Assembly: GCA_947034885.2 (NCBI GenBank)
Contig: OX344749.2
Location: 34,963,182 to 35,027,181 of the forward strand
Direction: 5' to 3'
DNA from: Thuidium tamariscinum
Taxonomy: Eukaryota > Streptophyta > Bryopsida > Hypnales > Thuidiaceae
DNA: 64,000 bases
Part shown: one piece after another, positions 12,064 through 24,217 of the stretch
Layout: every line of letters starts with the position of its first letter
Numbering within the stretch: position 1 is the stretch's first letter
Notes under the pieces: generated by a model
What the model was told of the DNA's origin: nothing
Seen by the model: only the letters and a program-made list of their open reading frames with translations
Database searches by the model: none
Program-made: the position numbers and the translations under genes

Positions 12064-13719
12064 GAAAATTGGCTTATCACGGGTTGGTTTTCCTTAAAGC
12101 ACGGTTGTTTTTTAGACATATTTTTAGGTTTTGGCGTCATGCAGGACATCCGACATCATATGTCATACTAGACAACATGTCACTATCCCGTCCCATCCCG
12201 TCGCATATGGGTAAAAATTTTTACCACGACATAATTAAATTTGGCCTACATGGCAGGATGTTCACAGTGATGTGGAACTTTAGGTGGGCAACTTTGGATG
12301 GGGTGACTGTGCTTCAAGACAAGGCCATTGTATGTCCAATTTTGATGGCGACTACAAATCAAAGAATTAGGACGAGTGTGGCTTTAGAAGTGACCTCTGG
12401 TCTGAGGGCGACTTCTTGTCAAGGGGCAACCTTGAGTGCACAACCACTTTGTTGCAATTGTCAAAAAAACACTCAAACCACCATTTCTAATGCAAAGAGC
12501 AAAAAAAGTTTAGAAATGGTATTTTTTGCATTTGCAATTGTAGTATCTTGCAATATTATAGTCTGAAAATATGTGGAAAAAAATTCAGAAATTTTCACCA
12601 TATAGATTGCAAGATAATTGCATGTATAATGAAGAAATCATATTTTGGGGAACAATGGCAAACTAAGGTAGACATGCCTATTTTCAATCTAGCTATTTTG
12701 AAGCCAATTCTAAAAGGGGCATATATTTCTTTGAAGTGTGCACATGTTTCTTGAATCAAACCCAAGTAGAATTATAATTTTTCAATCAAAACAATAATTT
12801 CTGTGAATTTTTGAAGTGGACAATCCTAAATTACAAGACTACCTCTAGGCTTGGGTTATAAACAACTCATAAACATCCTATAACCACCTAATCAACAACT
12901 AGAAACTAGATATTTAAGTAGTGACACATTACTCCAACTTGTTATAAAATATTTGGTTTTGTTATAGAATGAAGGGAATTGGGGGGATTTTAGGTAGAAA
13001 TGGGTAGAGTGACGGAAATAGGTTCGTTTAGTTGGTGGAATGGGGTTGCAAACGGAAATGGACTAATCTACTTTAGCTTAAGAGTTATGAATTTTTAACT
13101 TAAAAAGTTTTCACTTTAGATCTTGACTGAGAAGAAATATCATTCAAAATTAAGTTGAGAATGTAAGAAAAATAGAAGTTTGAAAAATAATGTAGTTTTC
13201 ATTTTATTTTAAATTGTTAACTAAAAGGTACATTTAGGAAAAAATTAAATCATTAATAGCTTTAAGGTGGAATTAGAAATGCTAATTCCAATGGTGAGAT
13301 TGTTCTAATAATCAAAAGTTAATACTACAAAACTATTTGCTTAAGAAAAATTAAAAATTGAAGCCAAAAATGAATCCTATCTCAAACAGTTGCAAAATCT
13401 TTTTATTATTGCCCGCAAAACAAAATGCTTCATAATCTTCACATTATAAATCTAAATAAAATGATTCAAAGTTCTAAGTAGACAAAATTACAATCTGTAA
13501 GAAAAAAAAATTTATTTTGTAGATTTCTTTTACTTATAAAATTTAGATCTAAGCTTATTGTGATATGAATCTTGCTTTTAGGTATTGATGAAAATAAAAC
13601 TAAATTTCCAAAAAGCCAATAAGATTTTCTATCTTATAAAAGTGTTTCAAAAAGTTCAATAAAAAATTGACCTTTTAGGAGCTTGTCTAGAATCCATTTT
13701 GACCCCTTGTAGAGACAAT
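12064..13719. other. Spacer with a fragment of a TTAA MITE interior
   Basis: 12,540-12,620 matches the inside of the TTAA family (ATTCAGAAATTTTCACCATATAGATTGCAAGAT). The 165-residue open frame at 12069-12566 has no recognisable domain and I do not count it as a gene. Confidence 0.4.
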
Positions 13720-15290
13720 GAAACTTTAGGAGATTCCAATCTACTCACTTATTACTTATCAAGAAGATTTTGAAGTATAAAATTATGGATTGTGATTTTT
13801 TTTTAAATTGTCTCCATTTGATTTTTTCTAATCTCCAAGCATCATCATATTCTTATATTTCTTAGCAAGTTAGCATCTTCATCTAAAATTTAAAAATGAG
13901 ATGAAATAGATTTGAATTAAAACTTCTCTTTGTGATTTATGTAAAAGTCAAAGAATCATCCTAATGCTGTATTATTAAATAATTCAATTTCAAAATACAA
14001 AATAATAAATGGATATTTGTGTAAGAACTTCATCACTTTAATTTCTTTATTTTTCGAACATCATTATATTCATGTATTACTTATTACCTTCACCAAAAAT
14101 TTAAAGACTAGAGGGAAGAGATTATTTTCACTTAGAACTTCTCTTTTGATTTTATATAAATCTCACAGTCATCCTAATGGTGTAACATTTGTAAAGTGGA
14201 TTCAAGGATACAAAATAATAATTATAATTTTGTATAACTAAAAACTTTTCAATTTGAATTTCTCTATTTTCCAAGCATCAACATTTTTATATACTCTTCA
14301 TTACCTTGACAAAAAACTTAAAAACGTAAAAATTAAAGAGAAGAGATTTAAATAGAAAATTCTTTATTTGATCTATACAAATCTTAAAATCATTCTAATG
14401 GTGTAATATTCATTAAGTGAATTTTAGAATAAAAAATAATGCATGGATATTTTTTGTGAATGATCTTCTCCATTTGAAATTTTCTATTTTCCAAGCATCA
14501 TTATATTTACATACTATTTACCAATTACTACCTTCAACAAGAAATTGAAAATAAAAAGGGAGAAGTTTATATGAAAACTTTTTATTTTTTATTTATACAA
14601 ATGTTATTTGAAGGCTCATTCTAATAGTGAATTATTTATCAAGCAAATTTTAGAACTCAAAATAGTAGATGGAGACTTTAATAATAACTTCCCTATTTCA
14701 GTTTTTCCTATCTCCGAACCATCATCATAATCATGACTTATTTAGGCACTATCTTGATTTCATCCTAAAAATTAGAGGGAATAAATATAAGTAAAACTTC
14801 TCTTTTTGATTTAGACAACTTTATTTTGAAGGCTCAACCTCATGGTGAATCATTTTAGAACTCAAAATAATGGATGGAGACTTCAACAACAACTTGTCTT
14901 TTTAAATTTCTTCAATTTTCAAGCATCATAATACTCATGTCTTATTAAAATACAACCTTTATTTCATCTTTAAAATTAGAAGGAAGAGATTAAAAAGTAA
15001 AACTTCTCTTTTAGATTTATGCAACTATTATTTGAAGGCCCATCTTTTTGGTAAATTATTTGTCAAGCGGATTTTAGAACTCAAAATAGTGGATAGAGAT
15101 TTCAATAACAACATGCCCATTTGAGTTTTTCTATTTTCAAAGTATCATCATACTCATATCTTATTAAGTAACCACCTTCATCTCAATCCTAAGAATTAGT
15201 GGAAAGATATTTAATGAAAACATTTGCTTTTTGCTTTACAAAAATTTCAAAGAGTTGTCTTGACAAAAAAAACTTATCAAATAAATTCTA
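13720..15290. repeat. Tandem array, ~216-bp unit, about seven degenerate copies
   Basis: The anchor CCAAGCATCAT (with variants) occurs near 13838, 14055, 14271, 14491, 14714, 14921 and 15139, a spacing of 207-223 bp. Each unit has the same order: CTTCTCTTTTTGATTTA, CATCCTAATGGTGTA, GATTTTAGAAYWCAAAATAA, then the anchor. The copies are strongly diverged, so it looks like an old small satellite. Confidence 0.75.
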
Positions 15291-15317
15291 GAATACATAA
15301 CTTAATGTTAAGTTAAA

Positions 15318-15700
15318 ATGAGGAATTGTGTTAAAACTAGGACTTTAGACCTCATTGAGGCATAGTATAATGTGTTTTTTCAAAAAAAATTGAACTGACA
15401 TTACTTAGAAAATCAATTAAAATTTTGCCTACAAAAATCTGTTTGACATTTCAAGTTTCCAACAAAAAGTTATGGAATTTCAAAGAAGTGTTTGAAATTG
15501 TTCTTATTATATTTCTTCAAACTTCCTCTTTGAAATCTATCCATAAATTTTGATTGTAAACTTGAAATGTCAAACGGATTTTTGTACTTGAAACTCCAAT
15601 TCATATTCTAACTAGTCTTAGTTCAAATGTTTTTGAAAAAAGACATTCTACTATGATTAAATGAAGTTTGAAATCTTAGTTTTAATACAAAATTTCATGT
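15318..15700. mobile_element. Foldback element
   Basis: Two arms of ~150 bp are inverted about a centre near 15,510: AATCTGTTTGACATTTCAAG on the left faces CTTGAAATGTCAAACGGATT on the right, and outer arms pair GACCTCATTGAGGCATAG with TATGATTAAATGAAG. The same text, diverged, forms the arms of the larger element at 24,493-29,523. Confidence 0.65.
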
Positions 15701-17050
15701 TTTTAACTTAACTATGAGCTCTCACAACTTCAAGAACTCATATATTTTTCACATGGATTGGTCAACCTCCTACCACTCTAAGTATGTAGAGGGAACTTTA
15801 ATCCCCTCTAAACAAGTAATGCTAAGATGTTGATGATGAGTGGTTGAAAATTGCAATGAGGTATATTTTCTCATAGTGTTAGTAAATGGTAACTTCATCA
15901 TTTTGTATCTAAAATAAAAATTATATGTAAAATCTTATTGGGTTTCTAAGAAGACATTGACCTTATTTGTCAAAACTGATTGAGAAATTGACAAGAATTT
16001 GACAAACATTGCAATATTGATCGCATTGACAAAGTGTCAACTTTCAGAAGTTGTGGCTATCATTTCGGACATTAAACTGTCATTTTGGACACTTTTCAAT
16101 CAAAAATTCTGTAGATTAGGGCTAATTTCCCTTGTAGTGTTTTGAAATGGTACAATCTGGCTCCATGGTGCTAGAAAAAAACTGGTCACTGTAGAAAAAG
16201 TTCTAAAGTACACTGGAAGTTTCCCTAGCTTTCTTTTATCAAAAAAGCAATTTTGAGAGGTCAGTGAGACTTGTCACACATCCAAAGAAACTCTAGGAGG
16301 GTTGGGGCTTCACTTGTACCCATTCCAAAAACAAAACCCAAAAGTAAAGTTAGTGCGGTTACAGTAGATGTCTTTAGCAGCAACCACATGCTATAGCTTT
16401 CACAAGGAGAAAATATTAGACAACAATTATTGTATCACTGCCTTACACTTCCAATAACACTCAAAAGATCCAAATATTATCCAAACATCAAACATCAGTC
16501 ATTCAACCACCTGAGTATTGGATTGGGATGAAGCCATGATGCTAGCACAGTAACACAAGAAAAGCCCAGAACACAAACAAGGTCGAATAATTCCAAGCCT
16601 TAGTCCACAAAAAGAGTCCAGAGCAACAACAAGGTCAAATAACTTTAAGACTCAGTCCACAAAGTCCACACTATGTTTACAAATCTAAGTTCATTCACAA
16701 TTCTTTTACCCCACTAAGCTTAGTTATATCCCACCTAATATTCTTCAGAAAAGTGTCCGCAAAGAACTCCTGGTAATGGAATTCCTACTGTGCTCATAGC
16801 TGGTACTAAATTTTGAGGCGCCAGATTACAACATTGGTAACAAAAATAATTTTGCCAACATATGGCAGCTCTTGTCTCATGATACCCTGGTATCAATAAC
16901 CTTCTGTACATAGGCTGTGCAGCCTAATTAAATGATCCTCAAATAATTTCTCAGTCCCTCCAGCTCATGTGTTAACTAGGAAAATCCATAATCAGATCTC
17001 TGTATTAGCCAGGAGAACAGTAATTTGGGTCCATTCAGTTGATATCAACT
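15701..17050. other. Spacer, no gene seen
   Basis: No open frame, RNA gene or clear element boundary is recognised. Confidence 0.4.
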
Positions 17051-17327
17051 TAAGGTAGGTAACACCCAAAATGGCACCTGACCCAAAGCGCTCTGTACAA
17101 CGTGCATAGATTTTCAAAATCAGTCATGTACCCAGACTGTAGATGGCGCTTTCAGAAACACACTTTGACTATTAATAACTTTTGCATATGGTATCCAAAT
17201 CCATTGTTCTTTGGTGCGTTGGAACATGCTTTCACTCACCAACAAGACTGTAAAAAAATCTGAACAATATAATAACAGGAACTAGGCACAGTATGAAAAA
17301 CTGGCGCTTTTGGGTGTACCTACCTTA
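17051..17327. mobile_element. MITE with TAAGGTAGGT ends
   Basis: TAAGGTAGGTAACACCCAAAA on the left pairs with TTTTGGGTGTACCTACCTTA on the right with one extra base. It is 277 bp and non-coding. Flanking duplication is not clear, so the superfamily is open. Confidence 0.65.
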
Positions 17328-17360
17328 CTAATCCAATCAACATCCTGAGTGATCAACCCA

Positions 17361-17591
17361 TTAACCCTGAAATGTCTCAATCCTTTTTAGAATTTTTGCA
17401 CATTTTCGCTTATATGGCTATGAGCTGATATATCATTGACCAGAATTTGATGAATTTGATCATTAAGAAAGGTTGTCTTTTCTAGATTCAAGTGTTACAT
17501 TTGATAAATGCAAAGTTAATTTGATGAAATAGTGCCTTGAAGCCCCCTGTTCATCATTCAGAATATGGACGTCAGAGCACTTCAGGGTTAA
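17361..17591. mobile_element. Second TTAA-type MITE family, 231 bp
   Basis: TTAA-CCCTGAAATG at 17361 and CACTTCAGGG-TTAA ending at 17591. The TTAA flanks and CCC-starting inverted ends match the pattern of the 930-bp family, but the inside is unrelated. Confidence 0.7.
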
Positions 17592-18343
17592 GATAGAGGA
17601 TCAAGCATTCAGCCATGTTGAATACCTTTGTCAGTCCCATTGGGATCCCCAAAATAATTTCATCAATTATTTCATCATTTTGAGTCCATGTAACTAAGTA
17701 TGTCTGGGCATTAGAGTTTGCATATACACACTTTATATTGTGTAAAATGAAAAACTATCAAAATTAAGTTGTAATGAACGGTCAAGTATTTGATGAAACT
17801 AAATTGTAATAAAGCAATTAGTTTTACAATTTATTACCATTTCTTGTGACTCTTACTTAAAATAGGATTCTAGAAAAAAAGAAAAAAAAGAGATCACCTC
17901 TATCCAAGGTTGCCCCATACTAGTAGTCACCTATCTTTGTTAGAGCCACGTGCGCCCTAAAATATAACACGTGGATGCCACATGGCATGTAGTTGGCATT
18001 GTTTATTGCGTGGTAAATTTTTTGAAAGTTCAAGGTAAATTTGACTTTTTTGGACGTCGCGGGGGTTCTACTGGATGTTGCATGATGTCTCCATGTCACA
18101 ATGTTGTGTTGTCTGATAGAACAACCTTGCCGCAAAGGGTTAGTTTTATACATTAGTGATCAACGAAGAACAGTTTCAAAAGCAAAACTTTTGGCTAGAC
18201 ATTAAATCCTACCATAGAAGGGGGCCAACAAGATAAATTTTTGGTTCTCTGAGTAAAAATGAAAAAAAAGACCCCTACACTAGAGAAACTCAGCCCAAGT
18301 GTGGGGCTAATGGATGTATGAGAATGTGCAATTATGGGTCATT
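17592..18343. other. Spacer, no gene seen
   Basis: The overlapping open frames near 17,920-18,156 lie on opposite strands over the same bases and show no domain, so I do not call a gene. Confidence 0.35.
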
Positions 18344-18406
18344 GCAAGAAACAGTGGTCCTATTTGTTGTCACAATTGAAATGACTTCTTTTTCTTGAAG
18401 TGTAAC

Positions 18407-18746
18407 CACTAGAAGAAAACTGCACTATTTATGCCAAAAACTGCATTAAACTTGTCAAATCTATGTTTTACTTAACAAAGACTGTGTTGCAATTGTGTTG
18501 CATTCAACAACAAAGTGTAGAATGAATTTTGTTGAATTCTCTTTTTATAATGCAAAATTCTGTGTTTCAATGTTTCAATACAAATTTGAACAAGTAAAAC
18601 GCAGAATTCAACAAATAAAATGCAGAATTTTGTATTAGAATGAAAAATTCTGCATAACAAAGGGAGACTTCAACACAATCCATTCCACACTTTTATGTTG
18701 ACTACAACACAGTTTTTGTCAAATACAACGTAGTTTTCTTCTAGTG
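18407..18746. mobile_element. CACTA-type MITE (340 bp) with AAC target duplication
   Basis: CACTAGAAGAAAACTGC at the left and GTAGTTTTCTTCTAGTG at the right, flanked by AAC on both sides. A CACTA end plus a 3-bp target duplication is diagnostic of the EnSpm/CACTA superfamily. Non-coding. Confidence 0.9.
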
Positions 18747-19715
18747 AACTTTTAAATCCAAAAAGTTTTGACCTTGAAATTTTTATTGGATATAACTAAC
18801 TTCATGTTGACGGGTTCCATATTTTTTCCAAATTCTAGAAAAAAACTTTTTGTATTTAAAAATTAATTTTTTCCTCTTGTCACAAATTGGGTGAATAAAG
18901 ATTCACAAGTCACAACGTTTGTACTTTGTAGTAATAAAAAAGAATGCTTAAATTGAATTGATATTTTGGTGATGTGTTTCTATACTTAGTAGGCTCATGA
19001 ATACGATTTGGAATCTAATTTTTAGTTATTTTTGGATGATGTACATGCTACATAATACAACTTAGTGGCATGCACATTTACAAATTCTAAAACTACTTTG
19101 ACTCTAATTTTTTTTGGATGAAAGTGATCACAAGGAGCTTTGGAGAAATGTCCATAATTAAAAATAAATAAATAAATCATGTTTGATTTTTTATGAATTA
19201 AAATTAAATCCTTATATTTTCTAAAGAAAACTTTAGTCTCTTATTCCTAAGTATTGCTGCATGGACGTAATAGTGCATAGTACTCCTACATTCAACTTTA
19301 ATTCTACATTCATCCCCTTGTCAAACCTTTTAAATGATGTAATATGTAAGATAATGTTATTCAATGGCCACATTAACTCTTGATTCTAGTACACGTATGT
19401 CAAATTTTGTTAAAGTGGTAGTATTCCATTAATTTGACACTTTTGACAATTTAGACCGTGCGGTCTAAAATCTACATCAATCATAGATTTTTTAAATCTA
19501 TATGTGTTGTAGATGTCTAAAATCTACAAATGTCTAAGATGTTTTAGATCGTGTAGTTTGAAATCTAAATCAGTCATAGATTTTAGAAATCTACATAAAT
19601 TCTAGATGTCTAAAAATCTATACTAGTCCTAGATGTCAATTTTCAATTCAAACTATATTGTCTCAAAAATGGCATTTGGAATACCGCCATTGTAACGAAA
19701 TTCACCATACGTGTC

Positions 19716-19872
19716 AAAAGTATAGTACTTTGGCAGTTTGTTGATGATTTCCGTAGTACTGGCAGTACTACACGTCAAAAGCACAATACATTGGCAGTTT
19801 GTTGATGATTTCCGTAGTACTGGCAGTACTACACGTCAAAAGCACAGTACATTGGCAGTTTTCTTGTGGTAC
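19716..19872. repeat. 61-bp tandem repeat, about 2.5 copies
   Basis: TTGGCAGTTTGTTGATGATT starts units at 19730 and 19791; a third, diverging unit starts at 19852. The first two are almost identical. Confidence 0.85.
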
Positions 19873-19965
19873 TCGCAATATTGGCAGTATGATGCTTCAA
19901 AAATGCATTCCCTAGTAAAATGCTACGAAAAGTGAACAATGTTTCTTACAACCAGTCAGCCACCC

Positions 19966-21777
19966 TTACAACAAAAATTAGTCTAAATTGACGGTTAGGG
20001 AATCTGTGAGGTGAGCAATCAGCTCATGTGCCCTTGTTAGATTTCCAATTAAATAAATATTAGAAAAAGATTTAAAATTTTGTTTTTGGAAAAAAAATTG
20101 AATTTTTAAATTTTTTCATCTAATGGCACATTCATTCAGCCCGCCACAAAGTCTACATTTTCTGTAATGATTATGGGATATTTCTAGAGTATGTTTTAGA
20201 CCCCATCAAGCTAATTAGTGATTTGGGGGTCTGTGATTGCAAATATGAATTCTGAATTTCCAAAAAAATAAAAAATTTCAGCATTCATCCATGTGGTAAA
20301 TCCAGCCCGATGGTCCCACTTCGTGGGATGGGTTTAAACGTCCCGCGATATGAAGTGTGAGGTATAAGATAAAAAAGATAGTTGAATTTAAGCTTGCAAA
20401 TGAAGGCTAAATTACATTTAATTGTATGTTAATTCAGCAGCCCCCACCCTCGTTGAGTGAATCTTTTAATTGATTGAAGCGATAAGCTGTGCACCACTGA
20501 GCCAATGAGCTTTGGCCACATCGGGAGCTCATGAACGGGACTTCAAAAAAATCTGCTGAAAATTTAATCTCACTGGCTTGCAGTAAGAAAATGATGCATG
20601 TAACAATGAAAGCTTTCACACAATTCAATGAAAGTAAACGTTATGTCTGAAACTGGGAGTTGAGGGCACCACAAACAAACCCAGCTCACATGTTGAATCC
20701 CCTGCGTACCTGTGTTGCTTCTCTGTCCAGCCCCTGGGGCTTGGCTTGGCTGTTGTTTCTGTGTTTTTTTCTTTGCAAAGAATTGCATTTGTTTCAAAAA
20801 AGAAAAGAAGAAAAAAAGAATCCCCGATGTGACAAAATGTTCACTGTGCATACATGGTCCCACATATGCATGCACTCGCACAAGTGGGTCAGTTGTACAT
20901 CAGTTTCAAATGCCTTTCATTGAATTCAAGGAAAATGCACTCCTGAATTTAAGTTACTTGATTGCTTTCGACTTCCTCTCAGAGCAAACATTTCTTATTT
21001 AGAGAACTCTGAACATTCCACTGTATATTTCTAGACCAGAAGTGCAGAAGGCAAGCACTCGATCGAGTTACACGTGAGTAACTTTCATCGAAGTAAATCA
21101 CCACGCTTTTGCAAGCTGGCATGGGTAGTTCAATGTATTCCAGGCTTAAGTAATTAACTTAACGCCAATTTCGTCAGTTTGGCGATATTGTGTTCACAAA
21201 GGACTAATTTCAGGTCTCAAACTGGGACAGGAGTATACATACAGAACAGGTACAGATTAGTTTCAGGCCGCGTGGCTGAACCGGACCAATGGACAATTTA
21301 ACGGAATTGACACTCGCCTATTTTCTTACACCAGTCTGTCAGTTTCACCGTTATACAAAAACCACTGCTTTATTTAAATGGATGAAACTCACGACCGCCT
21401 GTGGTACAACATGACACCACACAGTAACCAAGAGCAGTGACATCAATTTTCTGCCCTTGACGGCTGGGGAACATGCAAACGACGCGATCAGGATCCACCC
21501 AAAAACGGAAACAAAACCGGAAACAGCTCTGCACTCTAGCTGTCAACGTCCGGCCTCGATCATCCGATTTTTCGCAGTCACAACTGAAGCATCTGCTAAC
21601 ATACATATCACACGTTCACACAACTAGACATATACAAGTATATATCATCTAGATGTCAAATCTAGATACATCAATATGTATATCCTTCAGTTGACACAGT
21701 AATACTACCAGATGCCACATCTAGGCAAGTCATCTGGACACGATATCAGATAGACACATCGACATTATTCTGTACAT
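19966..21777. other. Lower-repeat region 3' of the HsbA-like gene
   Basis: This stretch is less repetitive than most of the window. Short open frames at 20,434-21,606 overlap on both strands and show no domain. 21,640-21,790 is rich in CTAGATGTCA / ATCTAGACAC-type words. Confidence 0.35.
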
Positions 21778-21780
21778 CTA

Positions 21781-24180
21781 GACCTGATATCTAGACACCT
21801 TGCTGATATAATCTAAACACAAGGTGGGGGGGGGGGAGAAAGTCTGTTCCACTTGCTTCAAGGTGATTCCGATACTCCTGAACTGGGCTTCTGCGGTGGG
21901 CTTCTGCGAGGGGAGGAGTTTCATCAAGCGGGACGCGAACGTATCCACCGACGCCTCCAACGTCGCCAGCGACACTCGGATGGGTTCAAGCAAGGTCACC
22001 AGCGTACGTGGTAATCCCGCGGTTGCCAATCAAGACGTTCAGCAACTCCTGCTGCGCTTGCAGAAACGTCGTCAGAGCCTCCTGCAGCAGGGAACCCGGC
22101 ATGCATTTCGTGACACGAAGGTTAGCTTCATAGCTAGCTAGATCAAGAAAAATTCTTAACATTCCTGAATAATTATGCAGAGAAGGGGTCATAGTGTCAG
22201 TGTCACGAGAAATATTCTGTTACAGATCTGGCCTACAAATCACGGTCAACATTGACTCGATTCAAGATTTTGAGATACGAAGGAAGCTAAGCGTCCCCTT
22301 CCTTGCTTGAAGTTCAAGAATGTTATGTTCTTAGAACTCTGTAGAATTTGTTACTTCAGAAAGTTGTGAGTATGGACTATATATGTCAGGTCTAAAAAGT
22401 ATTTGTTAAAGTGGTGGAACACAATCCCTGCCTACTTTGGGTGAAAGATTCTGTACAGTGACGTACAGGAGCCTTGATTCTTGGGAAACAAAGCGTCCCG
22501 GACTGCCTTGGAAGTTCAAGAGTGTCAGTAGTTCGTGGAACTATGGTCGATTAACTAAAAAAATGTGAGCATGGACCACACCTTCGCCAAAATAATTAAC
22601 AAAGTACATCCATGTATATTTGTGGAAGTAAAAGTTATGCAGAGGTTTTGCGATATTGCGGCAGAAACCAATGTTACTGACCTGGATGGCTTCCACTGGG
22701 GAATCTCCGTGCGGGGTGAGGGGAGTCTTCGACTCGTAGATCTTGATGGTTTTTTTGATTGATTCTTCGATAGTGTGGAACTGCTTTTTCGCATCTTCTT
22801 TTTGAGTTTGGAGCTGTTTGAGCAATGCGGTTTCGAAGGACTTAAACTCAGACTCCAGTTTCCGAAGCGACGCGATAATTGGCTCGAAGTACCTGCGGAG
22901 TGGGTGGATCTTGTGCTTGCCTTGCACCACGTGGATCAATGGCTGCCAGTGCTTCTGCAGTTCAGCCATACAACAACCTTACAGAATTAAGTCACTGTGC
23001 ACCAGTAGAATTAATTAATGGACTCCACTCACATACATACATAATCAACACGTACCTAGATTAATATCATGAGATGCCGACAAATTCAACATTGTTCGAG
23101 CTACAGCTATCTAGCTACATTTCAATGACAGATTGATGTCATTAAACCGCCACAAATGGTGCACTGCTACACAAGTAGCGACATACATGGCCGATACAGA
23201 ACCCAAGTGGAAATTGAAATACACTATTTAAACTGACGAGCTGACCTCGACGAATTTCGTCAGAGCTTCCACAACGAGCTTGTCGTCTTTGTCACTGAGA
23301 GGAGGGAGTTTGGAGATCGATATGGCTCTGGTCACTTCAGTGACCTTGGTGCCGATTGCGTCAAACCCACGAGGAATTAAGATTCCCTTAACGAGCGCAT
23401 TGCCCTCGTTGATGGTCTCGGTCTCTTTTCGGAGGTTGTCCGACGCGGTGGCGATTTCCTTGATCCCCTTCACAATTAGCTCTGCCCTGGGGCCGCCGTC
23501 GCCCTTCAAGCTAGGCTCCGCTGCGGTTATCTGGCAGAGCGCCAGCGATAGGAGGAGGACGGTGACGAAGGCCTTGGAGGTGGGCGCCATGTTGGATTGA
23601 AAGAGCTGAAGGGACCTGTCGAATCGCACATCCAAATCTCAAGGTTTCAGAAAAGCAGTCGGAAACCCGATGGAATTCAGCTTCATCAAATAGTCAATTA
23701 ATGAATAATGTGATATAACTTGCAACAATCACGAGGTATGATTGTGTACTGCTTAAAGGAATTGCGCAAAAGTCTCAAATTTTGCGTTTAAACAGTGAAT
23801 CGGTAGATGAGCTTGTGCACTAGCTAAGGAAGGGTAGCACAAGTCTGAGAACTTCAGAAAAACAGACGGGCATTGAACGCAGCTAAATCGACATCTAATC
23901 AGTGATCGAATGAGGTGACGTGATAAGGTTGCACAAGGCTGGACTGAACTTCAGAACTTCAACGGAAGGAGCATGAGTACAGGTCTCAATTTCGATTCAG
24001 AAAGACAGACGGTGAGCTAAACAAGTACTCAATAGCTAGAAAAATGTAACGCAGTAGCAAATCCTGCTCGGGAGCTCACGTGATCGATGGGGCTTACCTG
24101 TAGATCTGCAGTGAAAATCCTGTCCAGAGGTCAATGAGACTGATAAAGCTCGAGGGTGATGGACTGGGATCAGGATCTCG
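21781..24180 (-). CDS. Secreted HsbA-like (cell-wall mannoprotein-type) protein, spliced
   Basis: Coding exon 1 is 23590-23246: the ATG at 23590 opens a signal peptide (MAPTSKAFVTVLLLSLALC..ITAAEP) and an amphipathic helical region ending EALTKFVE, with donor GAG/GTCAG. Exon 2 is 22954-22682 (CTGCAG/AAG to CAG/GTCAGT), beginning KHWQPLIHVVQGKHK; both exons are phase 0. Exon 3 begins near 22081 (CTGCAG/GAG), repeats the exon-2 fold (EALTTFLQAQQELLNVLIGN) and runs to about 21781, but changes frame once near 22011. A TATA box lies at about 24217-24210 (CTATATAAA) and a 5'-UTR donor CAG/GTAAG at 24097, so a leader intron is likely. The helix pattern, about 170 residues after the signal peptide, resembles fungal HsbA (hydrophobic surface binding); family assignment is by eye. 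It is the only ordinary host gene I see, and may bind surfaces or lipids outside the cell. Splice sites are predicted. Confidence 0.6.
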
Positions 24181-24209
24181 ATCATGCTCGTCCGAGTTTC
24201 GACAGATCG

Positions 24210-24217
24210 TTTATATA
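24210..24217 (-). promoter_or_regulatory. TATA box of the HsbA-like gene
   Basis: On the minus strand the sequence is GTCCTATATAAACGATC, about 110 bp upstream of the leader-intron donor CAG/GTAAG at 24097. Spacing suits a transcription start near 24180. Confidence 0.55.

Larger units (their letters stand above)
18344..19965. mobile_element. Probable larger TIR element of the ATTGCAAGAAAC family
   Basis: GGGTCATTGCAAGAAACAGT at 18344 faces ACAATGTTTCTTACAACC near 19,938. The body contains the CACTA MITE at 18407 and a 61-bp tandem array. The right end is poorly matched, so the extent is tentative. Confidence 0.35.

Noticed and set aside
12069-12566. A 165-residue open frame
   Set aside because: No domain is recognised, and the region just after runs into TTAA MITE debris; it is the sort of length expected by chance in a 64-kb window.
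9673-15290. Tandem arrays as a CRISPR locus
   Set aside because: Units are contiguous or degenerate with no constant repeat and unique spacers, there are no cas-like genes, and the genome is eukaryotic.
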